DNA of 62,707 nucleotides. Source: Paenibacillus fonticola DSM 21315. GTDB lineage: Bacteria; Bacillota; Bacilli; Paenibacillales; Paenibacillaceae. Of the stretch, positions 55,353 to 62,707 are shown piece by piece. Positions within the stretch are counted from its first letter, which is position 1. Each line of letters starts with the position of its first letter. The position numbers and the translations under genes were made by a program. Where the stretch lies: contig NZ_KB907278.1 of NCBI RefSeq assembly GCF_000381905.1, forward strand, positions 1,305 through 64,011, read 5' to 3'. The notes under the pieces were generated by a model. The model did not search any database, had not been told where the DNA came from, and saw only the letters and a program-made list of their open reading frames with translations.

Positions 55353-55421
55353 AACCTCCCCCGGAAAAGTTGGCAGCATTGGTTTTCTTAACCAGCAGCC
55401 ACTTCTTCTCCAGAAGAGGTT
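55353..55421 (-). terminator. Long fold-back terminator of dnaD
   Basis: A two-part hairpin: outer AACCTC...GAGGTT arms (55353-55368 with 55406-55421, several G-T pairs) and an inner stem 55369-55384 with 55390-55402 around ttctt. Read on the minus strand it is followed by TTTTGATG. It starts 21 bases after the dnaD stop. Confidence 0.75.
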
Positions 55422-55441
55422 CGTCACATATGCTAAAATGA

Positions 55442-56137
55442 TTAACGGCCCAGGCTCCGGAATTTCTGAGAATAAGCCTTGGCGGCCTCTACCGTATTGA
55501 TGCGGTTGCGGCCCCACTCCAGCAATATGCGGTCGATATATCGAAAATGTACTTTCCCGGCGAAAACAGCTTCTTTCAAAGCGAGTAATATAAGTTCCTC
55601 CGGGTAGCCGTCCTCATCGACCCAGCCAGAAATCGTCTCAAATTCCATCGGGGACAGCGGGCGCGCGAACTCTTTCTCAAAAATAACGAACAGATTTCTT
55701 TCCGTCACATCCTGCTCGGGCGCTGCAGCACCGCCTTGATGCTCCGCGCGCAGCCGGGCAGCCGCACGCTCTTCAGCCAGACTAAGCGCAAGGCGCTCGT
55801 ACATCCCAGTTAAATTATAACTTTCCGACTGGACACCCGTCAGCTCATCGATTTGTTCGTCGATGCTAATCCACTGCTCTTTCATAAGACGCTGGATGAC
55901 GGATGAAATTTCACCAGGAGCACGGCCCATAACTTGCTCCAATTGCCCGATCGAAGGAAAGTCATTGCGCTCCACCTGCTTAAAGGCGATTAATTGCAGG
56001 AGAAGCATGACATCTGTATCATTTAAACCGAGCTTCCGGTAATGGGTAAGCAGGTGGAACGGCACCTGGACCGTACCGCTTTCCATTCCGTGAGCCACCC
56101 CCTTGGCCCACACCTTCCAGCCTTCGGTCAATGCCAT
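55442..56137 (-). CDS. dnaD: DnaD-family replication protein
   Basis: A 231-residue primosome component that helps load helicase at the origin or restart sites. Winged-helix N-domain (about 20-115, including PSIGQLEQVMG and IDELTGVQSESYNL), variable linker, and DnaB_2/DnaD domain (about 145-225) with YIDRILLEWGRN. It follows asnS on the same strand, the usual order. In Bacillus nth follows dnaD; here nth is 31 kb away. Confidence 0.93.
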   Translation of the reverse strand: MALTEGWKVWAKGVAHGMESGTVQVPFHLLTHYRKLGLNDTDVMLLLQLIAFKQVERNDFPSIGQLEQVMGRAPGEISSVIQRLMKEQWISIDEQIDELTGVQSESYNLTGMYERLALSLAEERAAARLRAEHQGGAAAPEQDVTERNLFVIFEKEFARPLSPMEFETISGWVDEDGYPEELILLALKEAVFAGKVHFRYIDRILLEWGRNRINTVEAAKAYSQKFRSLGR

Positions 56138-56221
56138 ATATATACACCTTCCTTATCCAAACAACCCCGTGCCTGTATTGTATAACGTGTATAACACAAA
56201 TGCCTTTCCCCGCTAATGATT

Positions 56222-57517
56222 TTACGGATAAAGACGGTACAGCATCCGCGGAAACGGAATCGTCTCCCGTACATGATCCAAGCCGCAAATCCAGGCTACC
56301 GTCCGTTCCAGACCAAGCCCAAACCCGGAATGGGGCACGGAGCCGTATTTACGCAAATCGAGATACCATTGATACGTTTCCGGCGACAGGTCGTGCTCTT
56401 TAAAGCGCGCCTCCATCAGCTCAGGATCATCGATTCGCTGTGATCCGCCGATAATTTCGCCGTAGCCCTCCGGAGCGATCATATCCGCACAAAGCACGAC
56501 CTCTGGTCGGTTAGGATCAGGCTTCATATAGAAAGCCTTTATTCCGGCGGGATAATGAGTAATGAAGACCGGTTTATCATATTGCTCGGCAATCGCCGTC
56601 TCATGGGGCGCACCGAAGTCTTCGCCCCATGGAATATCGAAGCCCTTCGTATGCAGAAACTCAATCGCTTCATCATAAGTAATCCGCGGGAATGGGGCCT
56701 GAATACTTTCCAGCTTGGAAATGTCACGCCCGACCGCTTCGAGCTCGGCGCGGCAGTTGTTCAATACGGACTGCACCACATAGGTTATGAACTGCTCCTG
56801 CACGACGAGACTTTCTTCATGATCCGTAAAAGCCATTTCAGGTTCGATCATCCAGAACTCAATCAGGTGACGGCGGGTTTTGGATTTCTCCGCCCGGAAA
56901 GTCGGGCCGAAGGAATACACCTTGCCCAGCGCCATCGCAGCAGCTTCCATATAGAGCTGACCGCTCTGCGTCAGATAAGCATCCTCATCAAAATACTTCG
57001 TATGGAACAAATTCGTCGTACCCTCTGCAGACGTCGGCGTTAAAATCGGCGGGTCCACGAGTGTAAAGTGATTCTGATCGAAAAACTGCTGAATCGCTCT
57101 GATAATTTCCGCCCGGATAACCATAATCGCCCGCTGCTTCGAAGAACGCAGCCACAGATGGCGGTGATCCATCAGGAAATCAACGCCGTGCTCCTTCGGT
57201 GTGATCGGATAATTATCTGTTAAATGAATGATTTCCAAATCGGTGACCGTCATTTCGTAGCCCGACTGGCTCCGCTGCTCCTCGCGAATAACCCCCGTCA
57301 CATAAAGCGATGATTCCTGGGTCAGGCTCTTGGCCGCATTCCATGCTTTTTCAGAGACTTCACTTTTTACGACTACCGCTTGAATATATCCTGTTCCATC
57401 ACGCAGCTGCAGAAACTGTATTTTCCCACTGGAGCGTTTGTTGTTTAACCAACTGCCGATGACGACCGTCTCACCGACGTGCTCGTTAACCTGACGAATC
57501 ACTGTTTTGTTCGCCAT
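56222..57517 (-). CDS. asnS: Asparaginyl-tRNA synthetase
   Basis: A 431-residue class IIb synthetase. The N-terminal OB-fold (about 1-110) binds the anticodon; motif 2 is FRAEKSKTRRHLIEFWMIEPE in part and motif 3 is GFGLGLERTVAWICGL. It is AsnRS rather than AspRS by lack of the GAD insertion and by the EFWMIEPE form. It is 36 bases after ackA and belongs to the same transcript; no T-box is present in that short gap. Confidence 0.95.
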   Translation of the reverse strand: MANKTVIRQVNEHVGETVVIGSWLNNKRSSGKIQFLQLRDGTGYIQAVVVKSEVSEKAWNAAKSLTQESSLYVTGVIREEQRSQSGYEMTVTDLEIIHLTDNYPITPKEHGVDFLMDHRHLWLRSSKQRAIMVIRAEIIRAIQQFFDQNHFTLVDPPILTPTSAEGTTNLFHTKYFDEDAYLTQSGQLYMEAAAMALGKVYSFGPTFRAEKSKTRRHLIEFWMIEPEMAFTDHEESLVVQEQFITYVVQSVLNNCRAELEAVGRDISKLESIQAPFPRITYDEAIEFLHTKGFDIPWGEDFGAPHETAIAEQYDKPVFITHYPAGIKAFYMKPDPNRPEVVLCADMIAPEGYGEIIGGSQRIDDPELMEARFKEHDLSPETYQWYLDLRKYGSVPHSGFGLGLERTVAWICGLDHVRETIPFPRMLYRLYP

Positions 57518-57553
57518 GTATGAACATCTCCTCTATATGGACTAATGATAAAG

Positions 57554-58759
57554 TTATTTAGCTTGTTGTACGATTTGATGTGTATCGCGAGCAATGACCA
57601 ATTCTTCATTCGTAGGAACTACGAGTACTTCAACTTTGGAATTCGGTGTCGAAATGCGGCGCGGATCGCCAGAACGAATTTTGTTCAGCTCTGGATCCAG
57701 CTCTACACCGAGATAGGTCAAGTTCTCGCAAACTTTCTCTCTTACGATCGCCGAGTTCTCGCCGACGCCCGCTGTAAAGACGATTACATCCACGCCGTTC
57801 ATCGCAGCCGCATAGGAGCCGATATATTTGCGAAGACGATATTCATACATTTCAAAAGCGAGCGACTCATTTGGTTCGCCGGCTTCCATCCCATCGGTAA
57901 TATCTCGCATATCGCTGCTCGATCCTGAAATCGCCAGCAAGCCGCTATGCTTATTCAACATAGAATTCACTTCGTTAATCGTAAGCTCTTCTTTGTTCAT
58001 AACATAAGGAACTACAGCGGGATCCAAATCTCCGCTTCTCGTCCCCATAATCAATCCTTCCAGCGGAGTCATGCCCATAGAGGTATCTATGGAGACGCCA
58101 TCCTTAACAGCCGTTAAGCTGGCTCCGTTTCCAATGTGGCAGGTGATGATTTTCAAATCTTCAATCTTCTGACCCAAAAATGCAGCCGCAGTGTGGCTCA
58201 CATACTCATGCGAAGTTCCATGGAATCCATAACGGCGAACTTTATGCTTCTTATACAGCACCTTAGGAATGGCATATAAATAAGCTTTTTCCGGCATCGT
58301 CTGGTGGAATGCCGTATCAAACACAACGGTTTGCGGCACGTTCGGCAGGTTTGACTCCGCAGCCTGAATCCCCATCATGCATGCTGGATTGTGTAGTGGG
58401 GCCAAATCGAATAAACGGCGGATTTCGGATTTAACTTCCCCGGTAATTAGAGCCGAACCTTTAAATGCTTCACCGCCATGCACTACCCGGTGGCCCACTG
58501 CCTCGATTTCATCAATCGTTTGGAGCACGCCATGCTCTTTGTGAGTAAGCTTTTCGAGCACCTTGCGAATTGCAGTCGTATGCTCCAGAATATCACTAAC
58601 CTCAGTTACTTCTTCTTTGCCTGTCGGCGTATGAGTGAGGATTGAAGAATCCATACCGATCCGTTCGACTAGACCTTTGGCCAATACGGATTCATCTGTC
58701 ATGTCGTACAGCTGATATTTCAAGGAGGAGCTCCCTGCATTAATTACTAGTACTTTCAT
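57554..58759 (-). CDS. ackA: Acetate kinase
   Basis: A 401-residue ASKHA-fold enzyme interconverting acetate plus ATP and acetyl phosphate. Family motifs: NAGSSSLKYQL at the start, HRVVHGG, FDTAFHQTMP, HIGNGASLTAVKDG, and TAGVGENS. The ATG overlaps the preceding dehydrogenase stop by four bases. Full length. Confidence 0.97.
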   Translation of the reverse strand: MKVLVINAGSSSLKYQLYDMTDESVLAKGLVERIGMDSSILTHTPTGKEEVTEVSDILEHTTAIRKVLEKLTHKEHGVLQTIDEIEAVGHRVVHGGEAFKGSALITGEVKSEIRRLFDLAPLHNPACMMGIQAAESNLPNVPQTVVFDTAFHQTMPEKAYLYAIPKVLYKKHKVRRYGFHGTSHEYVSHTAAAFLGQKIEDLKIITCHIGNGASLTAVKDGVSIDTSMGMTPLEGLIMGTRSGDLDPAVVPYVMNKEELTINEVNSMLNKHSGLLAISGSSSDMRDITDGMEAGEPNESLAFEMYEYRLRKYIGSYAAAMNGVDVIVFTAGVGENSAIVREKVCENLTYLGVELDPELNKIRSGDPRRISTPNSKVEVLVVPTNEELVIARDTHQIVQQAK

Positions 58760-59628
58760 AACCGGTCACCGTCCTTATCGTATTTGAAAAATCCTTCGCC
58801 TGTCTTCACGCCGAGATTGCCTGCGCGAACCATCTTCTTCAGGACGTAAGAAGGCCGGTATTTCAAATCTCCAAATTCGCGGAACATCCGTTCCAGCGCG
58901 GCTAATACGGAATCCAGACCGAAGCGGTCAGCCATCTCAAGCGGTCCATACTGGAACTGATAGCCGACTCGCATCGCGTCGTCAATATCCCTGGCGGTGG
59001 CAACACCTTCCCCGAGCACATGCAGCGCCTCGTTAATCATGACGCAAATAATGCGGGAAGTTACGAAGCCCGGCGACTCATATACCATGATGCCGCGTTT
59101 ATCGACAACTTCTTCTACAAAATGCTTCGTCTCTTCAAAAGTTTCGTCCGACGTCTTCAAGCCCCGAATAATTTCAACGAGATTAATGCGGGATACGGGA
59201 TAAATAAAGTGCATGCCGATTACCCGTTCAGGATACATCGTCGAGCCGGCGATTTCCGTCAAACTAAGCGTCGACGTGTTGCTGGCCAAAATAATGTTGC
59301 TCGGACACACATGATCAAGCTGCTTGAACATCTCTTTCTTGGCATCCAAATCCTCCGAAATGGTCTCGATGACCATATCGCAGGTACCGAGTTCGGCAAA
59401 ATGAGTTACTTTATGCACTTTGGACAAGATCAGCTTCTTCTCTGCCTTCGTGATCGCCCATTTCTCAAGCTGCTTGTCTAAGCTCGTTTCTATCATGCTG
59501 TAAGCATGTTCCAATTTTTCAGGTGTTTCTTCTACGAGCAGTACATCGAGTCCTTTCGCAGCCAGCATTTCACTGATGCCCTGACCCATTGTACCTCCAC
59601 CAATGACACCTATTCTTTTGAAGTTCAT
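58756..59628 (-). CDS. 3-hydroxyacyl-CoA (3-hydroxybutyryl-CoA) dehydrogenase
   Basis: A 290-residue NAD enzyme. The Rossmann loop is GVIGGGTMGQGI; the catalytic histidine lies in MHFIYPV and the glutamate in LVEIIRG; the C-terminal helical domain contains GFVTSRI and the dimer segment ending TGEGFFKYDKDG. It oxidises 3-hydroxyacyl-CoA to 3-oxoacyl-CoA or works in reverse. HFIYPV replaces the usual HFFNP, so the substrate may differ. Start at 59628; the frame opens eight codons earlier. First gene of the hbd-like/ackA/asnS/dnaD transcript. Confidence 0.9.
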   Translation of the reverse strand: MNFKRIGVIGGGTMGQGISEMLAAKGLDVLLVEETPEKLEHAYSMIETSLDKQLEKWAITKAEKKLILSKVHKVTHFAELGTCDMVIETISEDLDAKKEMFKQLDHVCPSNIILASNTSTLSLTEIAGSTMYPERVIGMHFIYPVSRINLVEIIRGLKTSDETFEETKHFVEEVVDKRGIMVYESPGFVTSRIICVMINEALHVLGEGVATARDIDDAMRVGYQFQYGPLEMADRFGLDSVLAALERMFREFGDLKYRPSYVLKKMVRAGNLGVKTGEGFFKYDKDGDRL

Positions 59629-59663
59629 GGTTCTCTCGCTCCATCCTTTCATTATCTACGTAT

Positions 59664-59698
59664 AATATTGTACCCTTTATGTCGAATAATACAATATT
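59664..59698 (-). promoter_or_regulatory. Inverted repeat overlapping a promoter upstream of the dehydrogenase-ackA operon
   Basis: AATATTGTA (59664-59672) and TACAATATT (59690-59698) are perfect complements separated by 17 bases. On the minus strand they contain TTGTAT and TACAAT with 16-bp spacing, a plausible promoter, about 40 bases before the start. A repressor binding both arms would cover the -35 and -10. Confidence 0.5.
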
Positions 59699-59741
59699 TA
59701 TACCCAACATATAATAATATCTTAGCACGGAAAAAAAGTAA

Positions 59742-59772
59742 AAAAAATAACCGGCAAAGGAATTATGCCGGT
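59742..59772 (-). terminator. Terminator overlapping the end of the FtsH-like gene
   Basis: ACCGGC (59750-59755) pairs with GCCGGT (59767-59772); TTATTTTTTT follows on the minus strand. The first arm lies inside the last codons of the gene. Confidence 0.78.
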
Positions 59773-61268
59773 AAAAGCGTTCTGTCACTAATTTGACATC
59801 GAAATTGCTCTCCTGAGAGCCGTTCTTCTCTCAAAAGAATTTCGAGAGATTTGTCGAATACTGATGAATGGTCCAATAAGAGCTGCTTGGATTTCGCAGC
59901 TAACTCATCCAGTATCGCCGAATTTTCATTCATGAGCACTTCTTTTGTCATCATATCCATGTTGACGATGCCGAGTGAGGTGAGCCCGGAAGTCATCATT
60001 GTATGCACGATGTTAATTGCCTGTTCAAAATCGTTGCTGGACCCGGTGCTGCGCTCGCCATAATAAATTTCTTCCGCAGCTGCCCCAGCGAGAGCAATAA
60101 CAATCTGCCCTTCGAGATATGCCTTTGTATATAAGTACTTATCTTCCTGCGGGTTATGTCGTACATAACCAAGCGCACGGCCGCGCGGGCTAAGCGCAAC
60201 CTGATTCACGCTGCCGGGAGCTACAACTTCAGCAGCTATCGCATGGCCCAGTTCATGAATAGCTACGCGCCGCTTCTCTTCCTCCGTGGACTCCCGGTCC
60301 GTGCGCTCGCCGAGCATCACTTTATCGATCGCCATCGATAAGTGGCGCTGCTCAATTTCCTTCAAGCTCTCGCGCATGGCGTAGATCGCCGCCTCATTCA
60401 TGACGCTCTCCAGCTGCGCGCCTGAGAAACCGAAAGATTCCTCCGCCACTTTATCAAGGCTTACACTTTCATGCAAAGGCTTGTTCTTCGCATGCAATTC
60501 AAGAATATGGGCTCGTCCCTTCTTATCCGGCAAATCAACCTGAATATGACGATCAAAGCGGCCGGGACGCAGCAGAGCGCTGTCCAGCATCTCCTTGCGG
60601 TTCGTCGCGGCCATCAACAAAATGCGCGGTGTCTCCGCCGTATATATTCCGTCCATTTCCGTCAGCAGCTGATTCAGCGTCTGATCGTACTCCCGCTGCT
60701 GTCCGCCCTCTCTTTTTCCGCCGATTACGTCAATCTCATCGATAAAAATAACAGCATTCTCTTTGTTCTCCTTGGCTGCCCGGGTGCGCGCCTCTTTAAA
60801 CAGCTCGCGAATCCGCCCGGCGCCTACGCCGACATACATTTCCACGAATTCACTCCCCGATGCAGCGACGAAGACAGCATTCGTGTAATGTGCTGCGGCT
60901 TTGGCCATCAGCGTCTTGCCCGTACCCGGAGGACCCGTCAGCAAAATGCCTTTAATCGGGCGAATGCCGAATCGCTTGATCTCTTCGTGACGGACCATGA
61001 AATCCAACGCTTCCTGAAGTTCCTGCTTGGCGCTCTCCTGGCCGCCGATTTCCGCGAAAGTCAGCTTAGCCGGGCCGGCTTTCCTCCGTTTGCGTTCCTG
61101 TGCTGCGCCAATGGCGATCCCGCCGCCGCGCATTTTCAGCATCACAAATATCGCTGCGAACATGAGCAGCCCAAAGACGAGCGGAATGACATTATAACCG
61201 ATAAAAGCCATAAAGATTAAGAAAACAGGGGCAAAGCCAATGACCAGTTCCCACATCCATTTACGCAT
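59763..61268 (-). CDS. FtsH-like membrane AAA+ zinc protease lacking an outer domain
   Basis: A 501-residue protein. Two adjacent hydrophobic segments (about 8-26 and 28-46) are separated by only a few residues, whereas FtsH has about 70 residues between them. AAA+ domain: Walker A GPPGTGKT (112-119), Walker B VIFIDEID (173-180), arginine fingers in RPGRFDR. Protease: HELGH at 338-342 and the third ligand in SSNDFEQA. Leu replaces the usual Ala in HEAGH. It is about 100-170 residues shorter than FtsH and ends soon after the protease domain. Start at 61268 follows GGGGGTG and overlaps the upstream stop. Confidence 0.9.
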   Translation of the reverse strand: MRKWMWELVIGFAPVFLIFMAFIGYNVIPLVFGLLMFAAIFVMLKMRGGGIAIGAAQERKRRKAGPAKLTFAEIGGQESAKQELQEALDFMVRHEEIKRFGIRPIKGILLTGPPGTGKTLMAKAAAHYTNAVFVAASGSEFVEMYVGVGAGRIRELFKEARTRAAKENKENAVIFIDEIDVIGGKREGGQQREYDQTLNQLLTEMDGIYTAETPRILLMAATNRKEMLDSALLRPGRFDRHIQVDLPDKKGRAHILELHAKNKPLHESVSLDKVAEESFGFSGAQLESVMNEAAIYAMRESLKEIEQRHLSMAIDKVMLGERTDRESTEEEKRRVAIHELGHAIAAEVVAPGSVNQVALSPRGRALGYVRHNPQEDKYLYTKAYLEGQIVIALAGAAAEEIYYGERSTGSSNDFEQAINIVHTMMTSGLTSLGIVNMDMMTKEVLMNENSAILDELAAKSKQLLLDHSSVFDKSLEILLREERLSGEQFRCQISDRTLLPA

Positions 61269-61794
61269 TTGGCCACACCCCCAATTTTTGCGGAACACGT
61301 GGTAAAATGACATATTTGCTCGCCGTTCCATAAGTTAAAGTCACATAGACGTTGTCATCATCCATATCCGCACTTGCTTGCAGCGAACCGTGCTCCTGTT
61401 CCAATCGCGCTAAAGCAGCTTCAATTTCTGTATATTGCTTATTCTCCATCGCCTGTGCAACTGAGAAAAGAGCTTTGTTCCAGATTTGGTCCAGTTCTGA
61501 AGTGGAATGATCTGTCACTTCCAGCTTGAAAGTGCGCTTACCCAACAGTTCCTTGCCGTCTTTCTCGATATGACGGGCAAGCCCGCCTATATTAGTTCCC
61601 GGTTTAAGGTCCAGTTTCAAACCTACCTCTTTTGGGGTAATATCAAACTGTACATGCTCGACACCCTCATATTGCTTAACCAGTTTCTCCAACGGGGCCT
61701 CGATTGCCCATTGCCGGTAGGCAAACCACCCGCCGAACAGCAACACGGCAGAGACTGCAGCGATGGCGACAACTTGTCCAATACGTAGTTTCAC
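61261..61794 (-). CDS. Membrane-anchored protein of unknown function upstream of the FtsH-like gene
   Basis: A 177-residue protein: one membrane span (about 6-25) then an outward-facing or cytoplasmic 150-residue domain with mixed alpha/beta character (DITPKEVGLKLDLKPG; FKLEVTDHS; helix 100-135; DNVYVTLTYG). No enzyme motif recognised. GTG start with GGAGGAGG seven bases ahead. Its stop overlaps the FtsH-like start by eight bases, so the two are coupled and probably interact. Confidence 0.75.
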   Translation of the reverse strand: MKLRIGQVVAIAAVSAVLLFGGWFAYRQWAIEAPLEKLVKQYEGVEHVQFDITPKEVGLKLDLKPGTNIGGLARHIEKDGKELLGKRTFKLEVTDHSTSELDQIWNKALFSVAQAMENKQYTEIEAALARLEQEHGSLQASADMDDDNVYVTLTYGTASKYVILPRVPQKLGVWPNA

Positions 61795-62028
61795 TTCGCG
61801 GCCTCCTCCTATTATTAAATTATATATAATATCTTGCGCGAATTGATATACTTTAATCTATCAAGAGTTACAAATAAGAGTATATCATATGATGCAATAT
61901 TTTTTGAAGACAAAGTGTGAATATATTTAAAATTTTTAGTAAAAAGTCGGCTTAGCCAGCCGGACGAGCTGAAAAATCGGACAGGGCTAGCTAAACGATG
62001 GACGAACGAGGTCAATAAACCGTATTTT
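61795..62028. other. AT-rich intergenic DNA with no gene
   Basis: No coding frame with a ribosome site. It should hold the promoter of the FtsH-like operon at its left end, but no clear -35/-10 pair was found. Confidence 0.35.
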
Positions 62029-62034
62029 GCCCAT

Positions 62035-62330
62035 CCTGACCACCCGTCTAACGGGTGGTTTGCTCTTAGGGTATAGCCCTGCTGCGCCTAAAGACGCTAA
62101 CCTGGCCACAAATCTGTCCAGGCTCAGTGTTATTTGTCACTTTCACTTACCAGTTAAACTGGTTTATTTCCTTTTGCTTTTGTTGCTGCTGAACGGATCT
62201 TCAATGTGGTATTTGCACATCCACTTTGTGTGAGCTAAGCTATAGCTCTTGTTTGCCATCCAAGACTGTTCCTTTCCAAGGGCTTAGATCGAGAATGTGA
62301 CTCAGAACGTGAACGAAATTTTATAACGAA
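62035..62330 (-). mobile_element. Internally deleted IS200/IS605-type element
   Basis: The minus strand holds the start and end of a Y1 transposase gene joined together (62259-62164), followed by hairpins typical of the right end of this family: ACCAGTT/AACTGGT (62150-62164), CCTGG/CCAGG around 62100-62123, and CCACCCGT-cta-ACGGGTGG (62040-62058). The exact boundaries cannot be set without an intact copy; the limits given are approximate. It is a non-autonomous derivative that could only be moved by a related transposase elsewhere. Confidence 0.6.
62164..62259 (-). pseudogene. TnpA (IS200-type Y1 transposase) remnant, internal deletion
   Basis: A 31-codon frame. The first 19 residues, MANKSYSLAHTKWMCKYHI, are the N-terminus of IS200-type transposases (HTKWxCKYHI). 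It then jumps to EDPFSSNKSKRK, resembling the C-terminal tail of the same family. About 100 central residues, including the HUH and tyrosine motifs, are missing. The ribosome site AAAGGA and ATG remain. The frame stays open across the junction. Confidence 0.72.
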
Positions 62331-62367
62331 GAATTTTATAACAAGCTGATGATCGTTATCTGTGTAA

Positions 62368-62411
62368 AAATAACCCTTCTCAAAATGTAACGAAGCTGGG
62401 TAACGTTATTT
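62368..62411. other. Stem-loop
   Basis: AAATAAC (62368-62374) pairs with GTTATTT (62405-62411) across a 30-base loop. No gene adjoins it. Confidence 0.35.
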
Positions 62412-62445
62412 CAGTCTTTACTGCTCCAAACAGAGGATAAACCGC

Positions 62446-62502
62446 AAATAGAGTGTCTGAGATTCGCTGCTATGAACGTTTTTGTCAAACCCTCTATTTT
62501 TT
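62446..62502 (+). terminator. Possible terminator in gene-free DNA
   Basis: AAATAGAG (62446-62453) pairs with CTCTATTT (62492-62499), followed by more T. The 38-base loop is long. From here to the window end no coding frame is credible. Confidence 0.35.
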
Positions 62503-62707
62503 CTGCCTGAGCACGTGGCGCGAGAGCAAAAATGCGAGCGACGGTCGGCACGCTGCTATCCGTGGGTTGGGTACCACATGTTATGCCTTCGTCAAGGAGA
62601 GCTTTTGCAAGCTAGAAACGCACGTTCAGTTCTTGGCAAACCTAGTGCAAACGAATCACGCATATTCTCTCCCGAACCTTCGTTTGCTCCCGGGCCTCGT
62701 GCTCCGG

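Overview
The window looks like a chromosomal segment of a Gram-positive, low-to-medium GC endospore-forming bacterium of the Bacillota, most likely Paenibacillaceae (Paenibacillus-like). This rests on gene content rather than a database match: a two-headed DynA-type dynamin, YfiBC-like ABC exporter, Bce-type two-component/ABC module, GerMN lipoproteins beside cell-wall amidases, an S-layer-homology protein, RuBisCO-like MtnW, a proline T-box, and AGGAGG-type ribosome binding sites. No rRNA, prophage or CRISPR array was seen. There is one tRNA.

Layout. 1-600: AT-rich non-coding DNA with a 52-bp tandem repeat and a low-complexity tract. 0.6-3.6 kb: MarR regulator, branched-chain aminotransferase ilvE, and a divergent LysR regulator with palindromes between them. 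3.7-11.1 kb (minus strand): GDSL hydrolase, ABC-2 ATPase and permease, then parE-parC (topoisomerase IV). 11.4-13.7 kb: tRNA-Lys(CUU) with its own promoter and terminator, a CAP-domain secreted protein, a permuted papain-like protein, and a GNAT enzyme. 13.7-22.5 kb: purT, a heterodimeric ABC exporter and DynA. 23.2-31.5 kb: small conserved protein, endonuclease III, SLH protein, and two tandem copies of an amidase-GerMN pair. 31.8-34.8 kb: leuCD and signal peptidase I. 34.9-35.9 kb: a LysR gene with nearby 15-bp dyads.

36-44.5 kb holds the most interesting arrangement. The methionine-salvage genes mtnU and mtnE diverge; a proline T-box riboswitch follows mtnE; then proB-proA-proC-mtnW-mtnX-mtnB run together with 4-nt overlaps at proC/mtnW and mtnW/mtnX. 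The proline operon is thus embedded in the methionine-salvage cluster, and mtnWXB may be read from a proline-sensing leader. mtnD is not in the cluster.

45-51.4 kb: undecaprenyl-diphosphatase, DedA protein, and a complete Bce-type module (permease, ATPase, kinase, regulator) with a near-textbook operator between ATPase and kinase genes. Together these suggest cell-envelope stress and antimicrobial-peptide defence. 52-54.2 kb: an ECF sigma factor whose only well-placed start codon is ATT, an anti-sigma-like membrane protein, and a multi-spanning protein with three copies of a PGxG motif. 54.3-61.8 kb: RimK-like ligase, then dnaD-asnS-ackA-3-hydroxyacyl-CoA dehydrogenase as one minus-strand operon, then an FtsH-like protease lacking an extracytoplasmic domain with a small membrane-anchored partner. 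61.8-62.7 kb: no intact gene, but an internally deleted IS200-type element.

Most genes are on the minus strand; the main plus-strand block is mtnE to mtnB. Start sites were moved from the longest open frame where ribosome binding sites and family N-termini supported it.
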